DNA from: Cricetomys ansorgei
Lineage: Eukaryota > Chordata > Mammalia > Rodentia > Nesomyidae
Length of the DNA: 64,000 bases
Direction of reading: 5' to 3'
Assembly: GCA_026225945.1 (NCBI GenBank)
Contig: JAMJFZ010001816.1
Coordinates: 8,211,001-8,275,000, forward strand
Shown here: piece after piece, positions 23,040-34,900 of the stretch
How the letters are laid out: every line of letters begins with the position of its first letter
Numbering within the stretch: position 1 is the first letter of the stretch
Position numbers and translations under genes: made by a program
The notes under the pieces: model-generated
Databases searched by the model: none
What the model was told of the DNA's origin: nothing
What the model saw: the letters and a program-made list of their open reading frames with translations, nothing else

Positions 23040-23400
23040 CTCCCACTTTCCGCATATTAGAAATTCAAGGTCAAGGCTGTGGGGTAACAAGCCCGTGGAA
23101 AATCACTCTGCTGATGGCCTGTCTGGCTGGAACTGGGACTTGGAAGTCCTCACCCCCATGGGTTAATGGCTGGGCCATGCTTTCCAGACTAGCTGTACTT
23201 TTCTACCAAACTCCCTGTGCATGCTCCAAAATAATCCTATAAAACCCTCTGTTCCACCCATCCTGCTGCTGTCTTTGTCCCCACTCAGAAGCAGCCACCA
23301 TTCTGTGTCTCTCCCCAATAAATATCCTCTGTGAGGTTTGTTGCGTGGTGTGACTTTGTGTTATTCCTTTGGCTCACAAACACCAAAATACCTTCTTGCT
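23040..23400 (+). mobile_element. Probable solo LTR (ERV type)
   Basis: A TATAAAA box (23238-23244), then AATAAA (23317-23322) about 80 bases downstream, then the TTTGTTGCGTGGTGTGACTTTG U5-like segment, match the U3-R-U5 layout of an endogenous retrovirus LTR. Exact TG...CA ends and a target duplication were not found, so the edges are approximate. No internal retroviral sequence follows. Confidence 0.6.
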
Positions 23401-24449
23401 AGAAAACTCTTCCAAAGGTGTCAGGGCAGTTGATTATTTCCAGTCCTCACTCTTTGGCCTACAAGTCCCCATCTTCTTCCTGCATCTCCACGAGATCTTC
23501 CAGAGAAGCCACCTGTGTCCTAATCTAATGTTTCCTACACAGGCCACATTGGACTAAGTTCTACTACAGCGACCTCGATTTCAACTAAGTCTTCGATTAT
23601 TCTGTCTCCAAACACTCACATTCTGAGGTACTAGAAATTAGAACCTCAGCATGAGCTTTGGTAGAAAACATTTCAGTCCACAGCATGGGCCAAAAGTCTC
23701 AAAAACGATCTTCTATAGATGTTTATACCCCATGCCAAAGGGCATGAAATAAAACCCGACTGAAATCTACCATTTGAACTAGTGACCTTGCTAGTGATGA
23801 AACCAAACATTTTAGGTCTTGATGTGAAATACAACTCTTGGTTACAAATTCAAATGTTTGGTTTTGCTCATACTTGTCCTCCGTTCATAAGCAGGCCTTA
23901 AGTGACCTCCTAGAGAACACCACAGTACGTTAGCACCAGGGGTGATGTCGTATTCCCAACATCTGAGCAATGTTAGTACTGCCGTGAAATGATTTTCTTT
24001 AGTTTATTTGGTTCTTCATTCATCATAAGAGATTCAGATATTAGATCGGATCTGTTGAAGTTAGTGGTACAGATGAATTCTCCAACTAACTATCCATATG
24101 ATAACTTCTATTTCCGTTAGCTCTTTTCAGAGTACATAATTTTTGTAGAGACTATCAAAAGAATAATTTGACATTTTACCTCTGCTTTTCTGTACCTGGA
24201 ATTTAAAGCTGGGCCAAAGTAGCCCTGAACTTCTGGTCTGAATAATACAATAATATACATGCAGTACATTCTGCTTAATTCTTGGCTCTCTAGAATTGCC
24301 TCTTATACCCCATCACATTTATACCGTTACCTACAAGTAAACTATTATGTTCCCAGTAGTTTACAACTATTTTTAAAAAGAACAACATAAGTCGATCTCA
24401 AGCCTATAAATATTTCGCCTTCTGCATACCTTACCGTGTTAAAGGTTTC
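23401..24449. other. Unassigned sequence
   Basis: No named repeat; AT-rich and CpG-poor. Confidence 0.5.
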
Positions 24450-24830
24450 TTAGGGAGCATGGCAGAAGAATAAGAGAAAGAGTTCAGAGCTGACAGAGAA
24501 AGAGGGGAGCTGTGAAATGCTGACTTCTAGACATGACATAACTGTTGCACACATAAACTCATGACAACCGTGAGGTGTACAAGACCTGCACGTATCACAC
24601 CAGTCAAAACCCCAACACCAGTGGTGGTGGGGCCCCCAAGGTCCCACACTTGGCAGAGAGCTATTGAAAATAGATGTTTGTTGAGGGAAGGAGAGTCGAT
24701 CTCCTTTGGGCACGTGGCTCCCGGCGAGTTGCCCATATCCCAGTGGATAGCCCCACACCTATGGGTATATGAACAGCATTAACTGGACTCAAGGAGCCTC
24801 TCAAAAAGGCTTGCAGAGGAAGAACTTCTG
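24450..24830 (+). mobile_element. L1 3' UTR fragment (Lx-type)
   Basis: The order TGACTTCTAGACATGACATAAC (about 24520), CATAAACTCATGACAACCGTGAGG, CCAGTCAAAACCCCAACACC, GGGCCCCCAAGGTCCCAC, GAGAGTCGATCTCC and CCAGTGGATAGCCCCACACC matches the rodent L1 3' UTR known from other copies. The fragment has no ORF2 part. Confidence 0.8.
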
Positions 24831-27124
24831 AAATAGAAATACACATTTCCATTTGTGGGTAGACACAAATTAGAACACTGGCAATTCAGGAGGGTGACAC
24901 GTAAGAGGTGAGGCTCTGCAATACCTTGCTTTTAAAATAGGAGCAGACTGGCTGACATAGAGCGGAATACAGCGTCAGTTCAGCCTGTATGTCTACTGTA
25001 CTCGACGTGTTTTTCTTTTTACTTAAGATCTTAAAAGTTTGAGAGTTGAGCTATCCTCTCCATCGGTCTCCCTGACTTTGGACCACCTCTACTTCTGTCA
25101 CTCTGCGTTGGCGACTCAGATACCATTCGATGCTGTGGCTGGATGGAGTGAGTGGCCAGTCTGTTTTTGTAAGCCCGTGAGTTGTACTTTTCTGCCTCTC
25201 TTTCGGTCACTAACATTTCTGCCAGTAATAACCTTTTGTCTTTTAGAGAGTGGTGAGTTTGCCAGAGCAACATGGTGGTGCCGATAAAGGAAGATGAGGC
25301 AGTTACATCTCATGACGTCTGGACTGGTCACCAGTGGTTAGCTTTGATTCTTGGAGTAAATCATGGTGAGGTTCTAATTTTGGCTCACGAATCATCCTTC
25401 TTTGATAAATACTGTTCGTGATGGATGTTGTTAAAGCGAAGTTCATTCACAATAAACATCTGTCCCTTGAGTCCCTGCTGAAGCTCCTCCTCTTGACTTC
25501 ATTGGGATCTTCCTTATTGTCACTGGTGTTCAGCTGTTCTTCCACCTTAGATTCCCAATGAGAATTAATGCCTTGTCTGCCACACACCAGGCGTGACGTG
25601 CAGCTGTCTACATGGATGAGCTTCTGCACATGCTAGGAGCTCCCACAAACCAATGTACTCGATACACTTGGAAATTACAATGTATTCATTTTTCTGATTG
25701 TTGATTTGTAGCTGCATTATTTGGATTGATTTTTTTACCTGTTTCTCAGTTTTAGTTTCTTTTATTTCTGGTCTTTAAAAAAAATTTTTCTTTTTTTTTT
25801 TTAAATTCAGGTAAGACTGTTTAATTTTTTCCTTAATATTTTTAGTTTCTATTCAGATAATCATTCAATAATTTGGGTTAGGACCCAAATTATTGTAATC
25901 TAAGTCTGACCCCCATGTGAATAGCATCATGCTAACCTTAGCTCTTCCTGGAAGACTATAAAAATTTCCCAGAATGCCTCTGAGTTCTTTCTCCATCCTG
26001 GCAGTCTTCCTGTGACATCAGTGCTTTGTTTGACCTATTATCTCTGATGGCCATCCCTACATGACCGTTCTGTTCCTGAGGAAAAAGGATTAATGCAAGT
26101 GGCGTCTCTTTACCAAGCTTGCTTGATGTAATAGAAGAGCGAAGACTTCACCATGATTAACACAACTCTACCATAGACTTCACAGTGAAAATAGGAACTT
26201 TCACAAGCCTATGATGGTGGCTTGGAATCCTGTTCACGCCACATCTTTATTTGCTTCTGAACCTCTGTCTGAAGCAAGGCCTGGTCTTCAGTGTGTGTCA
26301 CTTTTCTCCATGCTATGTAATCTAAGACAAGGGCTCTGGTCACTAGAAAGCAGAAAAGTTTGTAACCGCAGATGTATCCCCTATGTCCCGTTAGCTCTTT
26401 ATTTGATTCTCTTTCAGAATTGTTGATCATTAGGACACTTTTGAGTTAAAACAGAATTCATTTGCGACTTTGCAACTACTGTTTTGGAAAAATAGGAAAG
26501 AAAACTACTAAGTTTAAGTCATTAGTCTTAAAACAACAGCAAACCTATTATGTTTCAGTTATGAAGATCAGATATTCAAAGCAGGTCTGGGGGTGAAAAC
26601 TAAGCTGTTCCTTTCTGTTCCTCCTGGAGACTCTTAAAAGGAGCCCATTTCCTTGCCCGTTCTGACTTTGGGCATCTACCCACACTACTTGACCTGGACT
26701 CTCTTCAAAAGCAGCAATGGTTGGTTGACGCCTTTCCCACATTCTGTCACTTTCAAGCTACTTCTATTGTTACATTTTCTCTGAGTCTTCTGCCTCTTTT
26801 TTCCATGTTTAAAGAACCGTTGTGATTTCATTGGGACCATTTAACAATCTCCTTATTTGAGTTCATGCTATTAATGCCTTTAATTCCACCTGCAATGTTA
26901 ATTCTCCTTTGTCACAGAACAGAATTTATTTACAGGTTCTGGGAAAGGCATAGGTTTATGGGCATCTTGGGATAGCCATAGGGTCTACCACAGTGACAAA
27001 TGTGTAAACATAGATTCATCAGATGTAGACACTGATTCTGGGCAAAAGCCACTTATTCTTTTCTCTAATTCAATCACCAGTTCTAGCCCTGGAGCCCTGG
27101 AGTGTTTTGGCCTCCATACAATCT
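24831..27124. other. Unassigned sequence, about 2.3 kb
   Basis: No repeat named. It holds a striking perfect hairpin at 25866-25895 and T-rich runs at 25770-25800. The frames at 25031-25331 overlap on both strands and are not convincing. Confidence 0.45.
25866..25895. repeat. Perfect hairpin, 13-base arms and 4-base loop
   Basis: Arm CAATAATTTGGGT, loop TAGG, arm ACCCAAATTATTG. All 13 pairs match. It is not in a repeat I recognise. Confidence 0.97.
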
Positions 27125-27665
27125 AGTCTTAAGCCTTCCACAACTTCTCTGACTGAACTGCTCTGATAGGCTTCAAACTGACTCATTCTTCCCATCTGAT
27201 ACTGACTTCTGCCAAGCTACCTCTGTGTCTCTGCATCAGACTGCTTCAGACTGCTCAGTCTTCCTTCCTCATACTGCCTGTCACTGTGCCTTATCCTTTG
27301 TCAGACTGCTTTATTGTCTCTGTGTCTTGTCCTCTGTCTGCCTGCTTCAGACTGCTCACCTCATGCATGCAGTAACTGACTGCTGCTCTAAGCTGAGAGC
27401 CCACCTTTCTATCCTGAGAGTTGGGCTGGTCCTCATTCTGACTTCCTCTGCTAACTTCTGATTAGTCGTTTTGACTATTCTTCACTGACTCATCTCAGAT
27501 GTCACTTCTTGGGTGACACTAACTCTTTCTGAGCTCTGTGTCTGTGTCTGCTTCCACACTCTGTTTCTGTCTTAGGTATTAAAGGTATGGACTACCACTG
27601 CCTTCTGAACACTGGGATTAAAGGTATATGCTAACATTTTTAACATTCTACATTCCACCCTGACC
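27125..27665 (-). repeat. Composite repeat with CAGTCAGAG-rich body, minus copy
   Basis: On the minus strand a B1-like head (CCTTTAATCCCAGTG, duplicated as CCTTTAATACC) is followed by about 450 bases of degenerate GTCAGA / CAGTCTGA / CAGTCAG repetition. The reverse complement of 27130-27180 and of 27388-27445 aligns in order with 29439-29478 and 29290-29345 of the plus copy, so these are one family in opposite orientation. I do not know its name. Confidence 0.75.
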
Positions 27666-27867
27666 ACACAGGCCTCTGAATGAGATTCCTTCATATAGAT
27701 CCCTGTAATATAGACCCTTCCTAGCTTTTACACAGACTTATTCCTCCACACAAATGCTTCAGTGACCATGGTTGTTATCGTTCTTAAAAAAAATGGTAAG
27801 AATATAATTACTTAGCATTAGTATGTTCACCAAGTTCCAGATTATCTTTCTTAACTAACTTTATATC

Positions 27868-28220
27868 TGGGACTTCTCTAGTTCTGCCTAAAATGAGCTT
27901 CATCAACTTAACAATATCTAGAATCACCTAAGCAACAAGCCATTGCCATACCTATGAAGGATTATGTAGATTAGGTTAAGATAGGAAAACTTGCTTTATC
28001 TGTTAACATACCATTCTATGGACTGGAGTCACAAGATAAATAAAAAAGAGTAAGTGATCTCAGCAGTAATCTATCTATTTCCTGATTACAGACATGATGT
28101 GGCCATACTTTTCTCACCATGATAGACATCCCCTTGAACTGTAACCTTAAATAATCTTTCCTTCCTTAATTTGCTCTGGACAGTTATTTTGTCCCAACAA
28201 TGAGGAAAGTAACTAACACA
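27868..28220 (+). mobile_element. ERVL/MaLR-type solo LTR with exact 5-bp target duplication
   Basis: Begins TGGGACTTC and ends AACTAACACA (TG...CA), flanked by ATATC on both sides (27863-27867 and 28221-28225). Internal landmarks are ACCATTCTATGGACTGGAGTC, TTTCCTGATTACAGACATGATGTGGCC and CCTTGAACTGTAACC, then TTTGTCCCAACAATGAGGAAAG. It appears related to the split LTR at 11306 and 13505. It sits between the two inverted copies of the composite repeat. Confidence 0.88.
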
Positions 28221-28977
28221 ATATCATAAAATTGAGAAACGATCATCAGGTCTTTATGTCCCCATCCCCCATTTCAGGGTTTCTTTATCCAGCATATGTG
28301 GGCAGCTCTTTAGGCAAAGGCACGTACATGTGCTTCCTAAAATCATGATGCAAAAAAGTTGAGGTAAAAAGTCTTAGGAAAAGAAATTTGTCCATTACGA
28401 ATAAAATTCACTGAGACTTCTAATTCCTAACAACGAACACAGCTTTCTTTACTGAACTGAGCAACTAGCCACTCTGCTTGTGGTGTCTGTGGTTTAGTAC
28501 CTGACATCCAGCTCTTCCTAGGGACGTGAGTAGGTACTTGTGTCTATATATACTCCAGAATGCCCCTCCCATTGTTACATTTTTAAAATAGAGCAATGAT
28601 AAAATCTGTTCCAAAGTCAATTTTGTTTCCCGATGTTAGAAAGCAACTTATGACATATAAATGATAGCAGCTGTCACTTAAAAATTGCCGAGGTCCTGTC
28701 TCACTGAGTGCTGGATAGATATAATAATCTTATTGATCAAAGTTTTGACACCTAGATATAAATAGATCTTCCAACTCTTTCTAAAATTTCAAGAATTTGG
28801 CTTAGTTGTCCCTGTTCAAGGTTTAAGCACTGGAACTTGTCATTTATTCTTCCATTTTTCATTTTAAATATACTAAAAGAACTTGCCAAGTAGTTAACAC
28901 AACTGCTGCCCTTCTGTACAGGAATATTTCATCTTTTAATCCAGCATAGGGTAGAAAGAACGTAAGTAGACATTTAA
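28221..28977. other. Unassigned sequence
   Basis: Spacer between the solo LTR and the plus copy of the composite repeat; no element recognised. Confidence 0.5.
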
Positions 28978-29660
28978 CCCCAGTGTAGCACGCACCTTTA
29001 ATCCCAGCTTTCAGGATGTGAAAGGAAGCAGCTAGTTCAGAAGTAGGTCACAGTTTTCAGTTGATGGTTCTCAGTTCAGAGTTCACTGTCAATTCAGAGT
29101 TAAGAGAGAAGCAGTAGAGATTGAGAGGATGAAAGGAAATTGAGTCAGAGCATGCTAGTCAACTGAGAAGTAGAAGATCAGAGGCAGAGTGAAGTACATA
29201 GTGAGTACACACCTTTAATCTCAATTCTGAGAGTTAGTCAGAGTGAAGAGCAGGCAAAATGACAAACCAGAAGAAGAAGTATGCAGACTGAGTCAGAGTA
29301 AGGACACACCCAGCTCTCATGATAGAAGAGCAGGCTCTCAGCTCAGAGAGGCAGTCAGTTAGAGAATTAGTCAGATCAAACACCGAGGCCATTCAGCAGA
29401 AGGAGAGTAAGTTTAGGAAAATTAACTAACAGCAAAAGTCAGTTTGAAGCCCAGCAGAGCAGTTCAGTCAGAGTAGTTTCAGAAGTCAGCCAGAGTCAGA
29501 AGAGTTCAGTCAGAAACAGTTAATCAGCTCAGAAGATCAGTTTGAACCAGCAGCTTGGAGAAGAGTTTGAGCCAGAACAGTGAGTGAGTTGAATCAGCCA
29601 ACCAGAAGAGTCAGTTAAGTTCAGTACAGATCTGAGTTCAGAAGGAGCTAGTCAGCGGTA
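28978..29660 (+). repeat. Composite repeat with CAGTCAGAG-rich body, plus copy
   Basis: A B1-like head (GCACCTTTAATCCCAGC at 28991) is followed by nearly 600 bases of degenerate, purine-rich repetition built from GTCAGAG, TTCAGTCAGAG, AGTTCAG and CAGCTCAG. A second B1-like box CACACCTTTAATCTC occurs near 29211. A tail-like stretch with AATAAA at about 29758 follows, and may or may not belong to it. It is colinear with the inverted copy at 27125-27665. The copy has no sustained open frame. Confidence 0.75.
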
Positions 29661-31129
29661 AGTCTCATAGGCTGAAATGTTCTAGGTTTGTTTAGGCTTA
29701 AGATTAGATTGTATAGAAGCTGAAACCCTCTAGGACTGAGTCTTGAATTAGCAAAGAATAAACTGTCCTCTGCCATGAACCCATGAGAATAATTAATTAA
29801 ATCAAGGACTATATCAATGCCTCTACCCTTCATCTCCTGCAAGCTCCAGTCTAAATCCTCCGACAATTACCTGAGTTCTCTCAAATCCTACAGTGTTTCT
29901 TTCCACTTTGAAACTTTGGTCATGAAAATCCATTTGTTCATTTAAGGGATTTTCCTCATTTGTGCCTTGCCCACACAATCATCCTGTGTCATATTAATGA
30001 CAATGTCAGGGGCTCTCCCTAATGAGTCCTAGAATACATTTGATTTATTCTTTGCCTTTTTCTTTCTTTCCTCCCACATATTATGAATTATGAGGAACAG
30101 TTTATCACAATCATCTAAAAATATACATCCCACGGGGACAAAAACTGTATCCTCCTTACTCCCTATAACCTTCAGACAACTGTGTATAGAAAATGTTGAA
30201 GGGCTTAATTAAAAAATGAATCAAGGCACTACCATTTCTTTCTTAAATGTCACATATTTTTAACGAGCTAAAAATATTTCCTCTGTGGTCTTGGCATTTT
30301 GCATGTAGCATGGCATCTGCTCTGAAAGCAACAATAGAATTATAACAGACCTCTCAACTTCTATTTTGAGTAAACTATTTTGTCATCTTAAACTCTTTTG
30401 TTAAAATGCAAGAGAGGATAATTATTTTTTTTTCCCTAATGCCATTATGAATAGAAATGCACTGTGCCTTGCAATAAGAAAATAGATGATCTTTGAACTG
30501 TCTCAGGAGGTCAACATGTAGTCATTTTAGGAATGTGTGAGCCCTCTTGGGACCACTCTATGTTTTCTCATCTAAGTAACTCAAACGTTGATACACTGAC
30601 CACATAGTTCCTTCCCTATTTAAATCAGTACTGGGCAATGCAAGACTGTCTGAGAAACAAATTCCCTAAGCGGCCACTGGAAAGTCTGGCTCAATAGACT
30701 CAGCGCTGGAAACAGTGACATTTGCTGAAAAGGTATGCACGTGCAAACCCAAGCTCTCTAAGTATTTTCACATCTCTATTGCAGATCATCACATTTCATA
30801 AAGTCCAAACAACTTTAAAGTAATGAGCATCATGTGTCTGTGATGCCAAACACACCGCTGGATTGCTTTTCCTCCTGGAGAATTGATAAGCCCATCAGTT
30901 ACTCAGTATGTCCTGGGTCAGGCTGTAGGAGCAGCATGCAAGTGGTCTCTGAATTATGACAGAGATGAGAAAACTAGAGATAAAATTATGTTAATCCATT
31001 AAGCAAGTCATTACGTATATGACAATAGTGACAGGGAGCAGTGGATTATTTTTTGCCCGAGCCGTAAGGCTGCATCAACATCTCTGTGGTTTCTAACATA
31101 AGTTCTCAGTTTCTAATTGACAGTTTTTC
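29661..31129. other. Unassigned sequence
   Basis: No recognised gene or repeat apart from the possible tail of the composite element (29661-29775). Confidence 0.5.
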
Positions 31130-31195
31130 TTGTCCTTGCCTGGCAGCACAGCCCTGTAATTCCAGCACTGATGAGACAGATGCTGAAGGATATCT
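31130..31195 (+). mobile_element. B1 SINE fragment
   Basis: CCCTGTAATTCCAGCACTGATGAGACAG matches the 5' part of a B1 element; the rest is missing. Confidence 0.6.
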
Positions 31196-31234
31196 GTAAG
31201 GGGGAGGGGGTTTCTTTGAGATCCTGATTTCTGA

Positions 31235-31585
31235 AAGTTATCTGTGTCTGTGAATGTGTGTGTGTGCTGTGTGCTCACATGTGCATGGGCGTGCTCACCT
31301 GTATAGGATTGTGTCTAATGTTGGGCTGTCTTTCCTTAACCACTTCCCTCCTTCTCTTTTGAGGCAGAGAATCGGAAGCACTGAATCTGAAGCACATGGT
31401 TTTGATGAGCCTGGCTACCCAGTTATCCCAGAGCTCTGCCTGTCTCCATCCCCCAGAACTGGGGGGTGCAGAAGCAGCTGCTGCACTCAGCTTTTGTCTG
31501 GGTGCTGGGGACCCAAACTCAAGTCGTCATGCTTCCATGCCGTGCACCTCACTTACTGAACCGTCTCTTCAGGAGAGATAACGAT
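31235..31585 (-). mobile_element. B4 SINE, nearly full length
   Basis: Antisense B4 order: TG-rich tail, TTGGGCTGTCTTTCCTTAACC, TTGAGGCAGAGAATC, GCCTGTCTCCATCCCCCAG, GGGTGCTGGGGACCCAAACTC, and a tRNA-like end ATGCCGTGCACC...TACTGAACCGTCTC. The 101-codon frame at 31254-31559 is repeat DNA. Confidence 0.85.
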
Positions 31586-31597
31586 CCTTGTTTCTTC

Positions 31598-31965
31598 CTG
31601 ATATATCCCAGGAGTAGATTGAGGATCGTATAGAATTTCCTTTTTAATGTTTTGAGAAATCCTAACACTGCTTTCCACAATGGCCATATCAATTTACGTT
31701 TCTGCCAACAGTGTGCAAATTCTCCTTTTCCTACTCTTATCTACTGACTTGATGATAATAGTCATCTTGAAATGCGTGAAGCATTATCTCCTACAGATTA
31801 AGTACAGTTCCCTGCTGCAGAGAGATGGCAGGCCATTTCCAACAGCAGTTGACCATTTCTACATCTTCTTTTGGAAGAATTTGAATTCCTTTGGATTCCT
31901 TTCCATATTTTAAAAATCAGATTATGTATATTTTTAAATGTACCTAATCTTTCAAACAATTTCTG
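31598..31965 (-). mobile_element. L1 ORF2 fragment
   Basis: Antisense L1 landmarks: TATCCCAGGAGTAG, TTCCACAATGGCCATATCAATTTACG, CTGCCAACAGTGTGCAAATTCTCC and ACCATTTCTACATCTTCTTTTGG. Frameshifted and old. Confidence 0.8.
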
Positions 31966-32059
31966 TCCTATGTTTATGCATTTGTTCGAGCCTTGGGGTG
32001 TCTCTCTTTCCTTGACTTCATGTGGTTTATCTGCCTGCAGTGCTTCTCCCTATGTACCC

Positions 32060-32330
32060 TTCCCAATTACAGTCCATCACCTCCACTGTTCTGTCTGTGC
32101 TAGTGACCTGGCAATGCTCTCTCTTCTCCTTCACTTAACTCATCCTGCCTCAAAGGTTGACGCTTCCTCAGAGATTCCATCGCGGGCTGCCCTTTCTGGA
32201 TCAGAACCCCTTTTTCACCTTCTTCTGTTTCTTTATCTTTATTAATTTCTCTCAGTGACAAACACCATCCAGATTCATCTCTTACTTTTTATCTTTGCCA
32301 GCTTCTACCACATTGTCTTCTGAGGCCCTC
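32060..32330 (+). mobile_element. Possible L2 fragment
   Basis: TCCTCAGAGATTCCAT followed by CTTTATTAATTTCTCTCAG vaguely follows the L2 3' end ('ttcctcagagaggccttcc'). Weak. Confidence 0.3.
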
Positions 32331-32469
32331 AAGAGATCTTCCGAAAAATACCGAAGCTTATTAAAAAATCCTGGAAGCCTGTCACAGACCTTCGCTCTCT
32401 GTATTTAACAAAGGCTGGAGCACCATATTCTAAACAACCACATGTAGAAGTCTTTCATTTAAATATCAG

Positions 32470-32590
32470 CAATCATGTAGGACCCGTGATGCAATTGCAC
32501 AAACAAGAAAACTAAGAATCAAAGGAGATTTGCAAGGACATACTGCCAGTTGCACAGCTGAGAACTGACCTCTGAACTTATTGTTACTCT
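32470..32590 (-). mobile_element. MIR-like SINE fragment
   Basis: ACAAGAAAACTAAGAATCAAAGGAG followed by CATACTGCCAGTTGCACAGCTGAG follows the antisense MIR order (gaggaaactgaggc...cacacagct). Diverged. Confidence 0.5.
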
Positions 32591-33489
32591 TTTTTAGATC
32601 ACGTATCAGCAATATTTTCACTGCTACAGTCATGAGAGCCAAAAGTGCCTTGAGGCACATCTTCAAAGGAAGTAAAAGCAAACTTGATTTTATTGGGTGC
32701 TACAAAATCTATTAAGCATATACATCTGCTGTACATGACATGGGGTTGCCTTCCTACAGATCCAATGGATATAAAGTTTCCTTGAGATCCATAAGTTATC
32801 AGATGCAAATATGTAGTGCCTTCAAAATCAAATAGTTAAACATAAAATAATCAGTATTGTCACCTACTTAAAACTGTGACAGGATTTGTGGTAAAGTCTA
32901 GGTAGATGCAGATTCAAAAGCAATGGAAAGATTGTTGTTGATATTTTTTCAGTGGTTCACTTTATGGGGCATACATATAAAGGTATTTGGGGGCCTTAGA
33001 AGGCCGCTCGTGTCTTACAGTTGCAATACTGGCCTGCATTCTGTGGCTGAATGGGAAGCACCAACCTTTTAGAGCTTTCTAGATAACTTTGAAATGTGCC
33101 CCACTAATTATTATAAAAGAGCGTGTAAAACCCTCCGATGGCAGTCCTAGGAAGTTTGACAGATAGGGTGGTACTCCGTCAGAGATACTCAGTAATAGCA
33201 ATGGGATGTGTGCCTTAGAATTTCACTTCACTCTGCCTAGGAGATGCTCTGAGAAACCTGCTTTCCATTGATAGCTTTCTAGAAAGCATGTAGTACACAT
33301 GCAGAACTATTCCGTCCAAATGAAGAACCAACACCATGAGACTCTTGTAGCTTCTGTCTTCCGTCTTCAAATCCAGAAGGCCAGTGATCTTTCTGCCATT
33401 GTTTAGCTTTATCAGTTTGAGAACAATATAATAGAAAGCCTTTTGATTTGGTTTTGTTCTTTTTATTTCAACAATCCATGTATATCAGC
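32591..33489. other. Unassigned sequence
   Basis: No gene or repeat I can name. Confidence 0.5.
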
Positions 33490-33850
33490 AGTTTTTTCTC
33501 CTTTACAGTTGAATAGCATCGAATGGTACGGATAACCTCGTGAAGAGCACCCGGGAACAAGCTCTTTCAGTCCGGGACTCTGACACATCCATTGTGAAAA
33601 TTATCCACAAGCTTTAGGTTGAACATAAATTTTCATATCTGGAATAAAAAATCCAGAAGTGTGATCGCTGGGTCGTGTGTTTTAAGTGCATGTTTCATTT
33701 TCTAAGAGACTGCAAACTTCTAGAATGGCTGGACTGTTTTACATTCTGAACAATAATTTCCAAGGAACACATTTTTTCTACATCTTTGCCAGCTCTGGTT
33801 CTGTCAGGACTTTTGAGAAACTCTTTTCACAGGTGTGTAGTGAAAAACAG
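33490..33850 (-). mobile_element. Ancient L1 (L1M-like) ORF2 fragment
   Basis: Antisense landmarks CAGAAGTGTGATCGCTGGGTCG, TTCTAGAATGGCTGGACTG, CTACATCTTTGCCAGCTCTGG and CACAGGTGTGTAGTG match old mammalian L1. The copy carries a divergent insert near 33530-33640. Confidence 0.75.
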
Positions 33851-34884
33851 ATGGATCGTCAGTGGTATTTTGGGAAATCGGTCTAGGACTCCAATGTGCT
33901 TTCTGAAGTGTACGTGTTTTTATATCACAAAGAAACATAATGCTTTCGTGTGATGAAGTAGAAGGACAACAGGCAAGAACTTTGCCCTTTACCTTCGTAA
34001 AAGCGGAACAAAATCAGGGAAATTTAAGAACACTTAGTAACCACAAAGCCCTGTGCATTTGTAACAGACTTGGAAACCTTATTCAGGTCCACAGAAGAGC
34101 AGAACAAGGTCTGTTGTGGTTGCTATATTCCTCGTGGCCTAATTCTCATTGGTTAAATGATAAAGAGTCCGCGGAGAGTGAGGGGTGGGGGAGGGGGAGC
34201 TTTCTAAACAATTCTTTATGCTTGCATTAGAGAACAGTGAGACAGAGGTGTTCTCATTGACTTACAAGTACAATGTTATTCAAAATCAAAAACCAAAATA
34301 CTTAATCAGACACTACTGGAAAATGCAGTCTAATGCAACTAATCTTCGTACTAAGAAAATTGAAACTAGATTAGTGCACAAAACTTAAAAGTTTTAATCT
34401 TTAGTCTGTTTTGCTTAATTATATGTCTCTACATGTCTTATTTCTTTTTTGATCTATAAAAGGAATTGATGAACATGTCAGTTATTTCAAACATTCCATC
34501 AGGCTCTGTGGCTTACTTGGTTAAGGCACATGTCTGGCAACATAGAGAAATCCTCCTATTTGTAAAAGATTATAGAGAAATTTCTTAGCTCTTATGCACC
34601 GTTCATGGGAATTCCAGCATTCTCTGAGAAGCTTTAGGGAATCGAGAAAGGCTATTTAGGTCTATAATGTTTAAACCAGAGAATATTGTTGAAATTTTAA
34701 AAAAAGAGAAAAATTGTCCTTAAGAAGTCTAAAACTATTAGTGAGTATACAGCTGAAGTCTTGGTTTCTTTTTACTGATAGAAGACACATGGCAGTAGAA
34801 AATCATGGACTTTGACTCTTACTTATAGTGACTTGAGTTTGGAAATATAATTTAAACTTTTGTGCTCCAGTTTGCTCATTTTTA
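33851..34884. other. Unassigned sequence
   Basis: AT-rich; frames at 33940-34230 and 34185-34388 are short and without domains. Confidence 0.5.
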
Positions 34885-34900
34885 AAATATCTACCTGTTG

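Noticed and set aside
24450..24830. Overlapping ORFs on both strands near 24450-24852
   Set aside because: The DNA is an L1 3' UTR fragment.
27125..27665. A spliced or coding gene suggested by Cys/Leu-rich frame at 27225-27461
   Set aside because: The frame is the translation of the degenerate composite repeat.
31254..31559. 101-codon plus-strand ORF with Cys and Ser
   Set aside because: Lies in an antisense B4 SINE.
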